Shown here: positions 23,363-32,723 of the stretch, piece after piece | Layout of the letters: the number at the start of each line of letters is the position of its first letter | Numbering within the stretch: the first letter of the stretch is position 1 | NCBI RefSeq assembly: GCF_028807635.1 | Contig: NZ_JARBAX010000001.1 | Location: forward strand, 3,426,501-3,490,500 | Direction of reading: 5' to 3' | DNA length: 64,000 nt | From: Streptomyces spiramyceticus | Lineage (GTDB): Bacteria > Actinomycetota > Actinomycetes > Streptomycetales > Streptomycetaceae | The notes under the pieces: generated by a model | The model's database searches: none | Told to the model about the DNA's origin: nothing | What the model saw: only the letters and a program-made list of their open reading frames with translations | Program-made: the position numbers and the translations under genes

Positions 23363-23390
23363 GGCCCCGGTGCGGTTTCGCATCGGGGCC
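23363..23390. terminator. Stem-loop terminator
   Basis: GGCCCCGGTGCG and CGCATCGGGGCC form a 12-bp stem with one G-T pair, lying between two converging genes. It probably works in both directions. Confidence 0.75.
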
Positions 23391-23427
23391 CTTTGCCGTT
23401 GAGGTGTTGAGGTGTTGAGTTTGTGGG

Positions 23428-24342
23428 TTAGATCGTGCCCAGCTTGATCAAGGACAGCAGGGCGATCAGCTGGATCGCCGACGCCCCCAGTGCCTTCGGC
23501 CACGGCAGGTCGTGCGACTTGCTCACCATCGAGGTGAAGAGCGCCGCCGCCCCCAGCCAGGTGACCCAGCCCAGCACCTGGACCAGGGAGTTCTCGCCGC
23601 CCAGGAAGAGCGCGAAGACCAGGCGCGGGGCGTCCGTCAGCGACATGATCAGCATGGAGAGGCCGACGGTCGGCTGCCAGGAACCGTTGCCGCCCAGCTG
23701 GCGCGCGAGCGTGTGCGTCACGCCGCCCAGGATCAGGCCGCAGACAATCATCGCGATGCCTGTGGTCAGGACGTACGGGATGGCGTTGGAGAGCGTCGCG
23801 TTGATCGCCTCGTCGCGCGCCTTGTCGAAGCCGAAGATCGCCAGCAGTCCGTAGAGGAACGTCACGATCAGCGCCGGGCCCCACACCGCGTAGTCGCGCA
23901 TCTGCCAGAACGTCGGGCCCGGGCGCAGCACGATGCCGCTCAGCAGCTGCTTCCAGTGCAGGCGCGGGCCGGCGGGCTGGGCGGGGGTGTTGCCGGCGGG
24001 GTACGGGGTGCCGTCGCCGTAGGGGTCCTCGCCGATGCTGAATGCCTGCGTGTGGCCCGGGTTGTTGTTGCTGTTGGCGTACGGGTCACCACCCCCTTGG
24101 CCGCCGTACGGGGGCTGTCGGCCCTGGTGTCCCTGGCCATGCCCATGCCCCTGGTACGGGTCGCCGAAGTACTCGGGCTCGCCGTGCTGCCCGCCGTACT
24201 GCGGCGCCTGCGGCCACTGCTGCTGGCCGTACGGGGGTTGAGGCGATGCCTGTTGCCCGTACGGCTGTTGCTGCGGGTGCCGCTGCGGTTGTTGTTGCGG
24301 GGTGCGGTTGTCCCGGCCGCGTCCGATCCTGAATCCAGCCAC
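23428..24342 (-). CDS. Yip1-family membrane protein with Gln/Gly/Pro-rich N-terminus
   Basis: 304 aa. The first 120 residues are low-complexity (PQQQPQRHPQQQPYGQQ and similar), then comes a five-helix membrane domain (about 140-300) starting LHWKQLLSGIVLRPGPTFWQ, typical of bacterial Yip1/DUF1282 proteins. The role is unknown; the disordered cytosolic part could bind partners. The GTG at 24342 is chosen because family similarity (VAGFRIGRGRDNR) starts there. No clear ribosome-binding site. Confidence 0.75.
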   Translation of the reverse strand: MAGFRIGRGRDNRTPQQQPQRHPQQQPYGQQASPQPPYGQQQWPQAPQYGGQHGEPEYFGDPYQGHGHGQGHQGRQPPYGGQGGGDPYANSNNNPGHTQAFSIGEDPYGDGTPYPAGNTPAQPAGPRLHWKQLLSGIVLRPGPTFWQMRDYAVWGPALIVTFLYGLLAIFGFDKARDEAINATLSNAIPYVLTTGIAMIVCGLILGGVTHTLARQLGGNGSWQPTVGLSMLIMSLTDAPRLVFALFLGGENSLVQVLGWVTWLGAAALFTSMVSKSHDLPWPKALGASAIQLIALLSLIKLGTI

Positions 24343-24764
24343 GTAATCGAACGTACCTGGTCCGGATGGGCCGAGTGCCGGGCCTGCCCCAACAGGCCCG
24401 GCTTTGCGGCCGAGCTGTGACATCCCTTAGGGGGTCCCTGACGGGTTGTCCCCAGGAGGGCTGTCGCGTGCGGTGCCTGCTGTCAGTTGGCCAGCGCCGC
24501 GCTGAACGAGGCGCTTCCCGCCAGGCCCGCGTCGCGCGCCGTCAGCGACACCGAGCGGGTGGTCGTGGTGCCGGTGGTGCCGGTGGGATCGTGCGGGGGC
24601 GTGCGGGGGCGTGCCGCTCCGGGGCGGCATTCGGGACTGCATGATTCAGCCGCCGAGCGGGGGCTGCGTTGCGAGGCGAGTAATCAGCGCACACATCACG
24701 CTCTACGTCCCGAACACCGCCCCCTCCGCGACCCGCCCCCTTGCGCCGGTGGGTGGTGGGTGGT
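24343..24764. other. Intergenic, no confident gene
   Basis: About 420 bp. A minus-strand frame ending near 24483 reads TTTTRSVSLTARDAGLAGSA and then SFSAALAN, which looks like the end of an exported protein, but I find no start or domain upstream of it. It may be a relic. Confidence 0.35.
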
Positions 24765-24793
24765 GGGCGGGCCCGTGGGGTGTGGGCCCGCCC
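24765..24793. terminator. Stem-loop terminator
   Basis: A perfect 10-bp stem (GGGCGGGCCC and GGGCCCGCCC) with a 9-nt loop, 25 bp downstream of the FG-GAP gene stop. Confidence 0.75.
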
Positions 24794-24818
24794 GTACGGT
24801 CGGTCGGTCGTACGACGG

Positions 24819-26294
24819 TCAGTCGGCGAAGTTGACGCCGAAGCTGGGCCGGCCGGTCGTCGAGACGCCGGACGCGCTCGGCGAGATGGTGCGGCTGCCG
24901 GTCGTGGTGATCTTCGCGCCGTTGGACGGCAGGTAGAGAACCGCGCCGTTGCCGTCGTTCTCGTACGAGCCCGCCAGCAGGTCGGCCCTGCCGTCGCCGG
25001 TGACGTCGTCGAGCTTCACGTCCGAGCCCAGTGCGTCGTACGTCTCGTCGTTGCCGGGGACGCCCGCGGTGCTCTGGGCGAAGGTCTGGGCGCCCGAGGT
25101 GGTGTTGAGGCCGCTCGCGGAGCCGTAGAGGACGGTGACCATGCCGGTGTCGGTGTAGCCGCCGATGTTCTCGCCGGCGACGCCGACCACGAGGTCCTGG
25201 TAACCGTCGCCGTTGATGTCGCCGAGGTCCAGCTCGTAGCCGAAGTAGTCGTTCTTCTCGGCGGTGCCGGGGACGTTGCCGGTGTTCTGGGTGATGCCGG
25301 TGGTGGAGCCGACGCCGGCCGCGGCGCCGTAGGTGATCCACACCTTGCCGCCGTCCGAGGCCTCGGGGAACGATACGTCGCCGTTGGTCCTGTTCCAGTA
25401 CATGCCGGTGACGATGTCGCCGTAGCCGTCGGCGTCGATGTCGCCGATCGCGGTGATCACGCCCGCCTTGAGGGGGCGGGCGTCGCCGGCGGACAGGCCG
25501 CCGTCGGTGCCGGGCACGAGGTAGTTGGTGTTCCAGCCGTACTCGGTGTCGGTCTCGAAGCCGTCGACGACCAGGTCTGTGCGGCGGTCGCCGTTGACGT
25601 CGCCGGCGGTGACGTTGAGGGGGCCGCGGGCCGTGCCGCCCGACCTGATCGGGGGCTTGACCGTGTATCGGCCGCCGATCGCCTTGCCGGTGGCGCTGAT
25701 GCCGCCCTTGAAGACCTGGATGGTGCTGGAGGTGTTGCCGACGGCCAGGTCGGCCGTGCCGTCGCCGTCGAAGTCGCCGGCGGCCAGGTTCTTGCCCCAC
25801 CGGTCGTGCTGGGAGGGGGCCGGGTCGGCGATCGTGACGCCCGTGCCGGTGATGCCGCTGGCGGAGCCCCACAGTACGGCGACGGTGCCGCCGTCGGCGT
25901 CGCTCCCGACGTCCTCGCCGTAGGCGGAGACGGCGATGTCGTCGTAGCCGTCGCCGTTGAAGTCGGCGTACGCGGTCTCCGCGCCGAAGTAGTCGCCGGC
26001 CTCGGCTGCGCCGGGAGTGCCGGTGGTGTTCTGGCTGATCACGGAGCGCTTGGCGGACGACACGCCGGTGGCGGTGCCGAACAGGACGACCAGTTGGCCG
26101 GCTTCCTTCTTCCCGCTGACGTAGGCGCCGGCGGCGGAGAAGGCGACGTCGCCGATGCCGTCGCCGTTGAAGTCGGCCTGCGGGACGTGTGTGGAGTCCG
26201 CGGCCGTCGCCGTGGCGGCCGAGAACGTGAGCAGACCGCCGGTGAGGGCGGCCGCCGTGGCGGTGGCGAGGGTGGTGCGGAGGCTTCTGTGCAT
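24819..26294 (-). CDS. Secreted FG-GAP repeat protein
   Basis: 491 aa. Signal peptide (about 1-32, ending ATATAA). Then six to seven FG-GAP/integrin-alpha-like repeats, each with a calcium loop: ADFNGDGIGDVAF, ADFNGDGYDDIAV, GDFDGDGTADLAV, GDVNGDRRTDLVV, GDIDADGYGDIVT, GDINGDGYQDLVV. These should fold as a beta-propeller. Extracellular adhesion or ligand binding is likely; no enzymatic domain. AGGAG precedes the ATG. Confidence 0.88.
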   Translation of the reverse strand: MHRSLRTTLATATAAALTGGLLTFSAATATAADSTHVPQADFNGDGIGDVAFSAAGAYVSGKKEAGQLVVLFGTATGVSSAKRSVISQNTTGTPGAAEAGDYFGAETAYADFNGDGYDDIAVSAYGEDVGSDADGGTVAVLWGSASGITGTGVTIADPAPSQHDRWGKNLAAGDFDGDGTADLAVGNTSSTIQVFKGGISATGKAIGGRYTVKPPIRSGGTARGPLNVTAGDVNGDRRTDLVVDGFETDTEYGWNTNYLVPGTDGGLSAGDARPLKAGVITAIGDIDADGYGDIVTGMYWNRTNGDVSFPEASDGGKVWITYGAAAGVGSTTGITQNTGNVPGTAEKNDYFGYELDLGDINGDGYQDLVVGVAGENIGGYTDTGMVTVLYGSASGLNTTSGAQTFAQSTAGVPGNDETYDALGSDVKLDDVTGDGRADLLAGSYENDGNGAVLYLPSNGAKITTTGSRTISPSASGVSTTGRPSFGVNFAD

Positions 26295-26460
26295 GCGGAG
26301 TTCTCCTGCTGCATGCCGGGACGCATGGTGCGCGTCCGAGTCAATGGGGTGCGGATCGCACGTGTTTGCCAGGAGTTGATCTCTGGTACACGTGGTGATC
26401 GGCGCACAGGAGACTGCTGATGGGGCCGAAGGGTTGTACGGGTCAGCGGTGTTTTTGGTG

Positions 26461-27570
26461 TCAGCGGTGGTCGGTGGAGAACAGCGCCGTGGAGAAGGCT
26501 GCGCCCTTCTTGCCGGTCCCCCAGTGGACGGCCACCAGGTCGGTCGTCTCGCCCCGGTGCGTACGCACCACCGTGTCCGGCCGCCTGTCGCCGTCGAAGT
26601 CGGCGTACCGGAGTACGTCGGTGACCGCCGTCCCCTCGCCCGCCGGGAGTTCGCCCGCAGGCAGCGCCTTCACGGCCTTGTAGGTATACGTGCCGCCCGG
26701 GCGCCCGGGGCCCGTCGGGCCGCCGAGCAGCAGCTTGGCGCGGGCGGCCGCGCCGGGCTCGCGCGCGCGGGTGGCGGAGACGAAGTCGTCGTAACCGTCG
26801 GCGTTGACGTCCGCCTTCGGCTCGGGGGAGGAGAGGACGGGGCCAACGCCCGGGACCGCCCCGCCGGCCGCGCGCGGGGCTCCCTTGCGGGTGAACGGGC
26901 CGCGCAGGTAGCTGAACCGGCCGCCGCTGGCGGTCACCGCGAGGTCCTGGCTGCCGTCGCCGTCGAAGTCGCCGCAGACGGGGTGGTCGGGCCATTCGTT
27001 GCCGAAGCGGGCCGCCTCGGGGATGCGGAGCTTGACCGCTTTGCCGGTGAGGCCGTCCGGGCTGCCGAAGAGGATCTGGAGCGGTACGGGCGGCCGGCCT
27101 GTGCCGTTGAACGGCGGGTCGGTGGTGACCACCAGGTCGGCGAAGCCGTCCTGGTCGAGGTCGCAGGCCGCCTCGGCGTCGAAGGCGGCCGGGAGGGTGC
27201 CCTCGGTGGGGGCGGCATTGCGGGTGGGGGTGAGGAGCCGGCGTACGGCCGGGTCGGGGCCGCGCCCGGATCCGTACACGACGCCGATGCCCGCGTCGTC
27301 GCCCAGCCGGTCCTCCGGGCCCTTGACCAGGTCATTGAGTACGAGGTCGCGGTGGCCGTCACCGTTGAAGTCGTACGGGACGCGGCTGCCCCTGCCGTGC
27401 GGTACCGGGCGCGTGGGCGGGGCGTCGGCCTTGTTCGCGAGGGCGGCGGTTGAGGGCTTGCCGCCTCCCTTCGCGCCGTCTCCCGAGGCGGAGGGGCTGT
27501 CGGCGGAGGCGCTGCAGCCCGTCAGGAATACCGCGCAGCCCACTGCTGCCGCTGCGATTCCTCTTCGCAC
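26461..27570 (-). CDS. FG-GAP repeat lipoprotein
   Basis: 369 aa. An N-terminal lipobox (VFLTGCSAS, Cys near residue 19) indicates lipid anchoring. FG-GAP calcium loops follow: YDFNGDGHRDLVL, CDLDQDGFADLVV, GDFDGDGSQDLAV, ADVNADGYDDFVS, ADFDGDRRPDTVV. Same family and strand as 24819-26294, with 166 bp between them. Surface protein of unknown ligand. GTG start at 27570 with GAGGTGG upstream. Confidence 0.85.
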   Translation of the reverse strand: MRRGIAAAAVGCAVFLTGCSASADSPSASGDGAKGGGKPSTAALANKADAPPTRPVPHGRGSRVPYDFNGDGHRDLVLNDLVKGPEDRLGDDAGIGVVYGSGRGPDPAVRRLLTPTRNAAPTEGTLPAAFDAEAACDLDQDGFADLVVTTDPPFNGTGRPPVPLQILFGSPDGLTGKAVKLRIPEAARFGNEWPDHPVCGDFDGDGSQDLAVTASGGRFSYLRGPFTRKGAPRAAGGAVPGVGPVLSSPEPKADVNADGYDDFVSATRAREPGAAARAKLLLGGPTGPGRPGGTYTYKAVKALPAGELPAGEGTAVTDVLRYADFDGDRRPDTVVRTHRGETTDLVAVHWGTGKKGAAFSTALFSTDHR

Positions 27571-27669
27571 GACCCACCTCGTCCGTATCGCATGTTGTCA
27601 GTTGCAACATGATGCTCCCGTTTGACCGTTGCGTTAAGGCAACGGACCGATCCCGATCGCCGCATACGA

Positions 27670-27710
27670 GAAGCGGCCGGCCCTGCCCCCGAGGCAGGTC
27701 CGGCCGCTTC
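27670..27710. terminator. Stem-loop terminator
   Basis: An 11-bp stem (GAAGCGGCCGG and CCGGCCGCTTC) followed by TTCGTTT, 42 bp downstream of the Fe-S reductase stop. A smaller internal hairpin (CCTGCC/GGCAGG) lies inside the loop. Confidence 0.8.
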
Positions 27711-27751
27711 TTCGTTTACGTACGTGGCCTACATACGTGGCCGTACGTCGG

Positions 27752-30022
27752 CTACTTCACCGGCTCCGGCTCCTCCGGCGCATCCTCGGTCTCCGCCTCA
27801 CCGGCAGGCTCCGCAGGCGTACGCACCGAGTCGAGCAGCAGCTGCGCCACGTCCACGACCTGGAGCGATTCCTTCGCCTTGCCGTCGTTCTTCTTGCCGT
27901 TCACGGAGTCCGTGAGCATCACGAGGCAGAAGGGGCAGGCGGTGGAGACGATGTCCGGGTTGAGGGACAGGGCCTCGTCGACGCGCTCGGTGTTGATGCG
28001 CTTGCCGATCCGCTCCTCCATCCACATCCGCGCACCACCGGCGCCACAGCAGAAGCCGCGCTCCTTGTGACGGTGCATCTCCTGCTGGCGCAGGCCCGGG
28101 ACGGCGGACATGATCTCGCGCGGCGGCGTGTAGACCTTGTTGTGACGGCCCAGGTAGCAGGGGTCGTGGTACGTGATCAGACCCTCGACCGGCGTCACCG
28201 GGATCAGCTTGCCCTCGTCGATGAGGTGCTGGAGCAGCTGCGTGTGGTGGATGACCTCGAACTCGCCGCCCAGCTGCGGGTATTCGTTCGCGATCGTGTT
28301 GAAGCAGTGCGGGCAGGTCGCGACGATCTTCTTCGACGCCTTGGGCTTCTTCGTCGCCGGGTCGTCGTCATCCTCGCCGTACGCCATGTTCAGCATCGCC
28401 ACGTTCTCCTGGCCGAGCTGCTGGAACAGCGGCTCGTTGCCCAGGCGGCGGGCCGAGTCACCCGTGCACTTCTCGTCGCCGCCCATGATCGCGAACTTGA
28501 CGCCCGCCATGTGCAGCAGCTCCGCGAAGGCCTTGGTGGTCTTCTTCGCCCGGTCTTCGAGCGCACCCGCGCAGCCGACCCAGTAGAGGTACTCGACCTC
28601 GGTCAGGTCGTCGATGGTCTTGCCGACAATGGGGACCTCGAAGTCGACCTCCTTGGTCCACTCCACCCGCTGCTTCTTGGCGAGACCCCAGGGGTTGCCC
28701 TTCTTCTCCAGGTTCTTGAGCATCGTCCCGGCCTCGGACGGGAACGCGCTCTCGATCATCACCTGGTAGCGGCGCATGTCGACGATGTGGTCGATGTGCT
28801 CGATGTCGACCGGGCACTGCTCGACGCACGCACCGCAGGTGGTGCAGGACCACAGCACGTCCGGGTCGATGACGCCGTTCTCTTCGAGCGTCCCGATCAG
28901 CGGGCGCTCGGCCTCGGCGAGTGCCGAAGCGGGTACGTCCTTGAGCTGCTCCTCGGTGGCCTTCTCGTTGCCCTCCATGTCCTTGCCGCCGCCCGCGAGC
29001 AGGTACGGCGCCTTGGCGTGCGCGTGGTCGCGCAGGGACATGATCAGGAGCTTCGGGGAGAGGGGCTTGCCCGTGTTCCAGGCGGGGCACTGCGACTGGC
29101 AGCGGCCGCACTCCGTACACGTGGAGAAGTCGAGGATGCCCTTCCAGGAGAACTGCTCGACCTGCGAGACACCGAAGACGTCGTCCTCGCCCGGGTCCTC
29201 GAAGTTGATCTCCTTGCCGCCGCTGGTCATCGGCTGGAGCGCACCGAGCGCGACTCCGCCGTCCGACTCGCGCTTGAACCAGATGTTCGGGAAGCCGAGG
29301 AAGCGGTGCCAGGCCACACCCATGTTGGTGTTGAGCGAGACCGTGATCATCCAGATCAGCGACGTGCCGATCTTGATCATCGCGGTGAAGTAGATCAGCG
29401 TCTGGAGGGTGGGGACGCTCAGCCCGTCGAAGGCGAGCACCAGCGGGTACGACACGAAGTACGCGGCGTCGTAACCCTCGACGTGGTGGATCGCGCCTTC
29501 CAGGCCGCGCAGGGCCAGGATCGCCAGGCCGATCGTCAGGATGATGTATTCGACGAAGTACGCCTGCCAGGCCTTGGAGCCCGCGAACCGCGACTTGCGG
29601 CCGGCCCGCGAGGGCAGGCTCATCAGCCGGATCGCCATCAGGACGACGATGCCCACCACCGTCATCAGGCCGATGAACTCGATGTACATCTCGAACGGCA
29701 GGAAGCCGCCGATGACCGGCAGCACCCAGTCGGCCTGGAACAGCTGGCCGTACGCCTGCGCGAGGGTCGGCGGCAGCGTCAGGAAGCCGATCGCGACGAA
29801 CCAGTGCGCCACGCCCACGATCCCCCACCGGTTCATCCGGCTGTGGCCGAGGAATTCCTTGGCGAGGGTGATCGTGCGCTGCTTCGGGTTGCCGGTGCGG
29901 CTGCCCGCGGGGACGGGCTGGCCCAGCTTGACGAACCGGTAGATCTGCGCGACGGCTCGGGCGATGAGCGCAACGCCGACCACGGTCAAGACCAGCGACA
30001 CGATGATCGCGGCGAGTTGCAT
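27752..30022 (-). CDS. Membrane-anchored Fe-S oxidoreductase (heterodisulfide-reductase-like)
   Basis: 756 aa. About six membrane helices in the first 245 residues (NarI-like), then two [4Fe-4S] motifs, STCTECGRCQSQCP (about 305) and SCTTCGACVEQCPVD (about 405), then two CCG-type cysteine-rich domains (YWVGCAGA; CGAGGARMWMEE). It matches the actinobacterial family of Rv0338c-like iron-sulfur reductases (from memory). Probably transfers electrons between membrane quinone or haem and a soluble partner, perhaps in fatty acid oxidation; substrate unproven. GAGGAG precedes the ATG. An inverted repeat at 30065-30078 may be its operator. Confidence 0.88.
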   Translation of the reverse strand: MQLAAIIVSLVLTVVGVALIARAVAQIYRFVKLGQPVPAGSRTGNPKQRTITLAKEFLGHSRMNRWGIVGVAHWFVAIGFLTLPPTLAQAYGQLFQADWVLPVIGGFLPFEMYIEFIGLMTVVGIVVLMAIRLMSLPSRAGRKSRFAGSKAWQAYFVEYIILTIGLAILALRGLEGAIHHVEGYDAAYFVSYPLVLAFDGLSVPTLQTLIYFTAMIKIGTSLIWMITVSLNTNMGVAWHRFLGFPNIWFKRESDGGVALGALQPMTSGGKEINFEDPGEDDVFGVSQVEQFSWKGILDFSTCTECGRCQSQCPAWNTGKPLSPKLLIMSLRDHAHAKAPYLLAGGGKDMEGNEKATEEQLKDVPASALAEAERPLIGTLEENGVIDPDVLWSCTTCGACVEQCPVDIEHIDHIVDMRRYQVMIESAFPSEAGTMLKNLEKKGNPWGLAKKQRVEWTKEVDFEVPIVGKTIDDLTEVEYLYWVGCAGALEDRAKKTTKAFAELLHMAGVKFAIMGGDEKCTGDSARRLGNEPLFQQLGQENVAMLNMAYGEDDDDPATKKPKASKKIVATCPHCFNTIANEYPQLGGEFEVIHHTQLLQHLIDEGKLIPVTPVEGLITYHDPCYLGRHNKVYTPPREIMSAVPGLRQQEMHRHKERGFCCGAGGARMWMEERIGKRINTERVDEALSLNPDIVSTACPFCLVMLTDSVNGKKNDGKAKESLQVVDVAQLLLDSVRTPAEPAGEAETEDAPEEPEPVK

Positions 30023-30064
30023 TTGGGGGCTCCTCGGGCCTGCGAGGGTGGAAATCCAGTGGGC

Positions 30065-30078
30065 TTACTAAGCGGTAA
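30065..30078. promoter_or_regulatory. Inverted repeat TTAC-N6-GTAA, candidate operator
   Basis: TTACTAAGCGGTAA, 43 bp upstream of the Fe-S reductase start. It resembles operators of TetR-type regulators of acyl-CoA and branched-chain catabolism (TTAC-N5/6-GTAA class, from memory). No such regulator is adjacent. Confidence 0.4.
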
Positions 30079-30162
30079 CTTATGTAGTTCGTGCTGAGCG
30101 TACCCACTTATGCGGCCGCACTGTAGCCGCGCCTGCGGTGATCTGCGTCGCTGAGGCGAGCC

Positions 30163-30654
30163 TCAGCCCCGGGTGGCGAAGACCGCGGGCACGGTGCGGA
30201 CCAGAATCAGCAGGTCGAGGCCGAGCCAGTGCTGGTCGACGTAGTGCAGATCCAGGACGCCCATCTCCTCCCACGGTAGGTCGGAGCGCCTCCCAATCTG
30301 CCACAGACCGGTCAGACCGGGTCGTACGAGCTGCCGCGCCGCCGTGGACTCCGGATGGCCGGGCGGCAGCGCGCAGGGGCCCACCAGGGACATCTCGCCG
30401 CGCAGTACGTGGATCAGCCGCGGGAGTGCGTCCAGACGCCACCGCCGGAGCAGCCGGCCGGTCGTCGTCCCGGGCCTGGTGCGGAGCGTCAGCATCTGGA
30501 AGGGGCGTCCCGCGAGGCCCGCCCTGGTCGTCCGTGCGAGAACCGGGCCCGGCGAGGTTGCGGCGACGGCCGCGGCGGCCAGGAGCATCAAGGGGGCGGC
30601 GATCAGCAGCAGGATCGGGCCGGCCGTCAGGTCGAAGATCCGCTTGGCGAACAT
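30163..30654 (-). CDS. Short sugar transferase (undecaprenyl-phosphate phosphotransferase type)
   Basis: 163 aa. Matches the C-terminal bacterial sugar transferase domain: KRIFDLTAGPILLLIAAPLM (membrane helix), DALPRLIHVLRGEMSLVGP and RPGLTGLWQIGRRSDL. The usual RLDELPQ and RPPL positions are altered (RLDALPR, GPCALPPG). Family members add the first sugar phosphate to undecaprenyl phosphate for exopolysaccharide. No other polysaccharide genes are nearby, so the pathway is unclear. Length is slightly below the usual 200-aa core. Confidence 0.8.
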   Translation of the reverse strand: MFAKRIFDLTAGPILLLIAAPLMLLAAAAVAATSPGPVLARTTRAGLAGRPFQMLTLRTRPGTTTGRLLRRWRLDALPRLIHVLRGEMSLVGPCALPPGHPESTAARQLVRPGLTGLWQIGRRSDLPWEEMGVLDLHYVDQHWLGLDLLILVRTVPAVFATRG

Positions 30655-30778
30655 GTGGCGTACCTTTTCATGGCATTCGTCATGAAACCCGCTCTGTGGA
30701 TCAGCGGCGTGCCGCCCCTGTGGCGCCCGTTCGGGTTACCGCTGCCCAGCTGCCACTGCACATAAGGGCCGCATAAGA

Positions 30779-30799
30779 GTTGAGCCTCCTCGACTCATG
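30779..30799. promoter_or_regulatory. Second, imperfect HAIR (HspR site)
   Basis: GTTGAGC-N7-ACTCATG, differing from the HspR consensus CTTGAGT-N7-ACTCAAG at three positions. It sits just upstream of the -35 of the dnaK promoter, spaced for a second HspR dimer. Confidence 0.6.
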
Positions 30800-30803
30800 T
30801 CTG

Positions 30804-30832
30804 TTGACGACTTTTGATCCGTCGTGCATCCT
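30804..30832 (+). promoter_or_regulatory. dnaK operon promoter
   Basis: TTGACG (30804-30809), a 17-bp spacer and CATCCT (30827-30832), a vegetative-type promoter. The HAIR at 30831-30851 covers the expected transcription start. Confidence 0.7.
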
Positions 30833-30851
30833 TGAGTCTGTTCCACTCAAG
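30831..30851. promoter_or_regulatory. HAIR operator of the dnaK operon
   Basis: Perfect CTTGAGT-N7-ACTCAAG, the HspR-associated inverted repeat. HspR, encoded by the last gene of this operon, binds it with DnaK as co-repressor, giving heat-shock control by titration of DnaK. Confidence 0.92.
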
Positions 30852-30869
30852 TCAGCTGGAGGAATTGAA

Positions 30870-32723
30870 ATGGCACGTGCGGTCGGCATCGACCTGGGCA
30901 CTACTAACTCCGTCGTCAGCGTTCTGGAGGGCGGCGAGCCCACCGTCATCACCAACGCCGAAGGCGCCAGGACCACGCCGTCCGTCGTCGCCTTCGCGAA
31001 GAACGGTGAGGTGCTGGTCGGCGAGGTTGCCAAGCGTCAGGCGGTCACCAACGTCGACAGGACCATCCGGTCGGTCAAGCGCCACATGGGCACCGACTGG
31101 AGCATCGAGCTCGACGGGAAGAACTTCAACCCGCAGCAGATGAGCGCCTTCATCCTGCAGAAGCTCAAGCGCGACGCGGAGGCCTACCTGGGCGAGAAGG
31201 TGGCCGACGCGGTCATCACCGTCCCGGCGTACTTCAACGACTCCGAGCGCCAGGCGACGAAGGAGGCCGGCGAGATCGCGGGCCTCAACGTCCTGCGCAT
31301 CGTCAACGAGCCGACCGCCGCCGCCCTGGCGTACGGCCTCGACAAGGACGACCAGACCATCCTCGTCTTCGACCTCGGTGGCGGCACCTTCGACGTCTCG
31401 CTGCTGGAGATCGGCGACGGCGTCGTCGAGGTGAAGGCCACCAACGGTGACAACCACCTCGGTGGTGACGACTGGGACCAGCGCGTCGTCGACTACCTCG
31501 TGAAGCAGTTCCACTCCGGTCACGGCGTGGACCTCTCCAAGGACAAGATGGCGCTCCAGCGCCTGCGCGAGGCGGCCGAGAAGGCCAAGATCGAGCTGTC
31601 CTCCTCCACCGAGACCTCGATCAACCTGCCGTACATCACGGCGTCGGCCGAGGGCCCGCTGCACCTGGACGAGAAGCTCACGCGCTCGCAGTTCCAGCAG
31701 CTGACCGCCGACCTGCTGGAGCGGTGCAAGACGCCGTTCCACAACGTCATCAAGGACGCGGGCATCCAGCTCTCCGAGATCGACCACGTCGTTCTCGTCG
31801 GTGGCTCGACCCGTATGCCGGCCGTCGCCGAGCTCGTCAAGGAGCTCACGGGCGGTCAGGACGCCAACAAGGGTGTGAACCCGGACGAGGTCGTCGCCAT
31901 CGGCGCCTCGCTCCAGGCCGGTGTCCTCAAGGGCGAGGTCAAGGACGTTCTGCTCCTCGACGTCACGCCGCTGTCGCTTGGTATCGAGACCAAGGGCGGC
32001 ATCATGACGAAGCTCATCGAGCGCAACACGACGATCCCGACCAAGCGTTCCGAGATCTTCACGACGGCCGAGGACAACCAGCCGTCCGTGCAGATCCAGG
32101 TCTACCAGGGCGAGCGCGAGATCGCGGCGTACAACAAGAAGCTCGGTATGTTCGAGCTGACCGGTCTGCCGCCGGCCCCGCGCGGTGTCCCGCAGATCGA
32201 GGTCGCCTTCGACATCGACGCCAACGGCATCATGCACGTCGCTGCCAAGGACCTCGGCACCGGCAAGGAGCAGAAGATGACCGTCACCGGTGGCTCCTCG
32301 CTGCCGAAGGACGAGGTCAACCGGATGCGCGAAGAGGCCGAGAAGTACGCGGACGAGGACCACAAGCGCCGCGAGGCCGCCGAGGCCCGCAACCAGGCCG
32401 AGCAGCTCGTCTACCAGACGGAGAAGTTCCTCAAGGACAACGAGGACAAGGTTCCGGGTGACGTGAAGACCGAGGTCGAGACGTCCATCACCGAGCTGAA
32501 GGAAAAGCTCAAGGGTGAGGACACGGCGGAGATCCGCACGGCGACGGAGAAGGTCGCGGCCGTGTCGCAGAAGCTGGGCCAGGCCATGTACGCGGACGCC
32601 CAGGCCTCGCAGGCCGCGGGCGACGCCGGCGCCGGCGAGCAGCCCAAGGCGGAGGACGACGTCGTCGACGCCGAGATCGTCGACGACGAGAAGGACGCCG
32701 GACGTCAGGGAGGCGCCGCATGA
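30870..32723 (+). CDS. dnaK: Hsp70 chaperone DnaK
   Basis: 617 aa. The ATPase domain (1-360) contains [17 protein letters not shown] (6-22), [18 protein letters not shown] and [12 protein letters not shown]; the substrate-binding domain (about 370-480) and helical lid follow, and the tail is acidic ([15 protein letters not shown]). ATP-driven holdase/foldase; with HspR it also acts as co-repressor. GGAGG lies 8 nt before the ATG. First gene of dnaK-grpE-dnaJ-hspR; the stop overlaps grpE by 4 bp. Confidence 0.98.
   Translation: MARAVGIDLGTTNSVVSVLEGGEPTVITNAEGARTTPSVVAFAKNGEVLVGEVAKRQAVTNVDRTIRSVKRHMGTDWSIELDGKNFNPQQMSAFILQKLKRDAEAYLGEKVADAVITVPAYFNDSERQATKEAGEIAGLNVLRIVNEPTAAALAYGLDKDDQTILVFDLGGGTFDVSLLEIGDGVVEVKATNGDNHLGGDDWDQRVVDYLVKQFHSGHGVDLSKDKMALQRLREAAEKAKIELSSSTETSINLPYITASAEGPLHLDEKLTRSQFQQLTADLLERCKTPFHNVIKDAGIQLSEIDHVVLVGGSTRMPAVAELVKELTGGQDANKGVNPDEVVAIGASLQAGVLKGEVKDVLLLDVTPLSLGIETKGGIMTKLIERNTTIPTKRSEIFTTAEDNQPSVQIQVYQGEREIAAYNKKLGMFELTGLPPAPRGVPQIEVAFDIDANGIMHVAAKDLGTGKEQKMTVTGGSSLPKDEVNRMREEAEKYADEDHKRREAAEARNQAEQLVYQTEKFLKDNEDKVPGDVKTEVETSITELKEKLKGEDTAEIRTATEKVAAVSQKLGQAMYADAQASQAAGDAGAGEQPKAEDDVVDAEIVDDEKDAGRQGGAA

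Noticed and set aside
24741..26420. 559-aa plus-strand frame
   Set aside because: Antisense to the FG-GAP gene; periodic Val/Ala/Gly-rich sequence mirrors the repeats on the other strand.
27737..30097. 786-aa plus-strand frame
   Set aside because: Antisense shadow of the Fe-S oxidoreductase, whose motifs are unmistakable.
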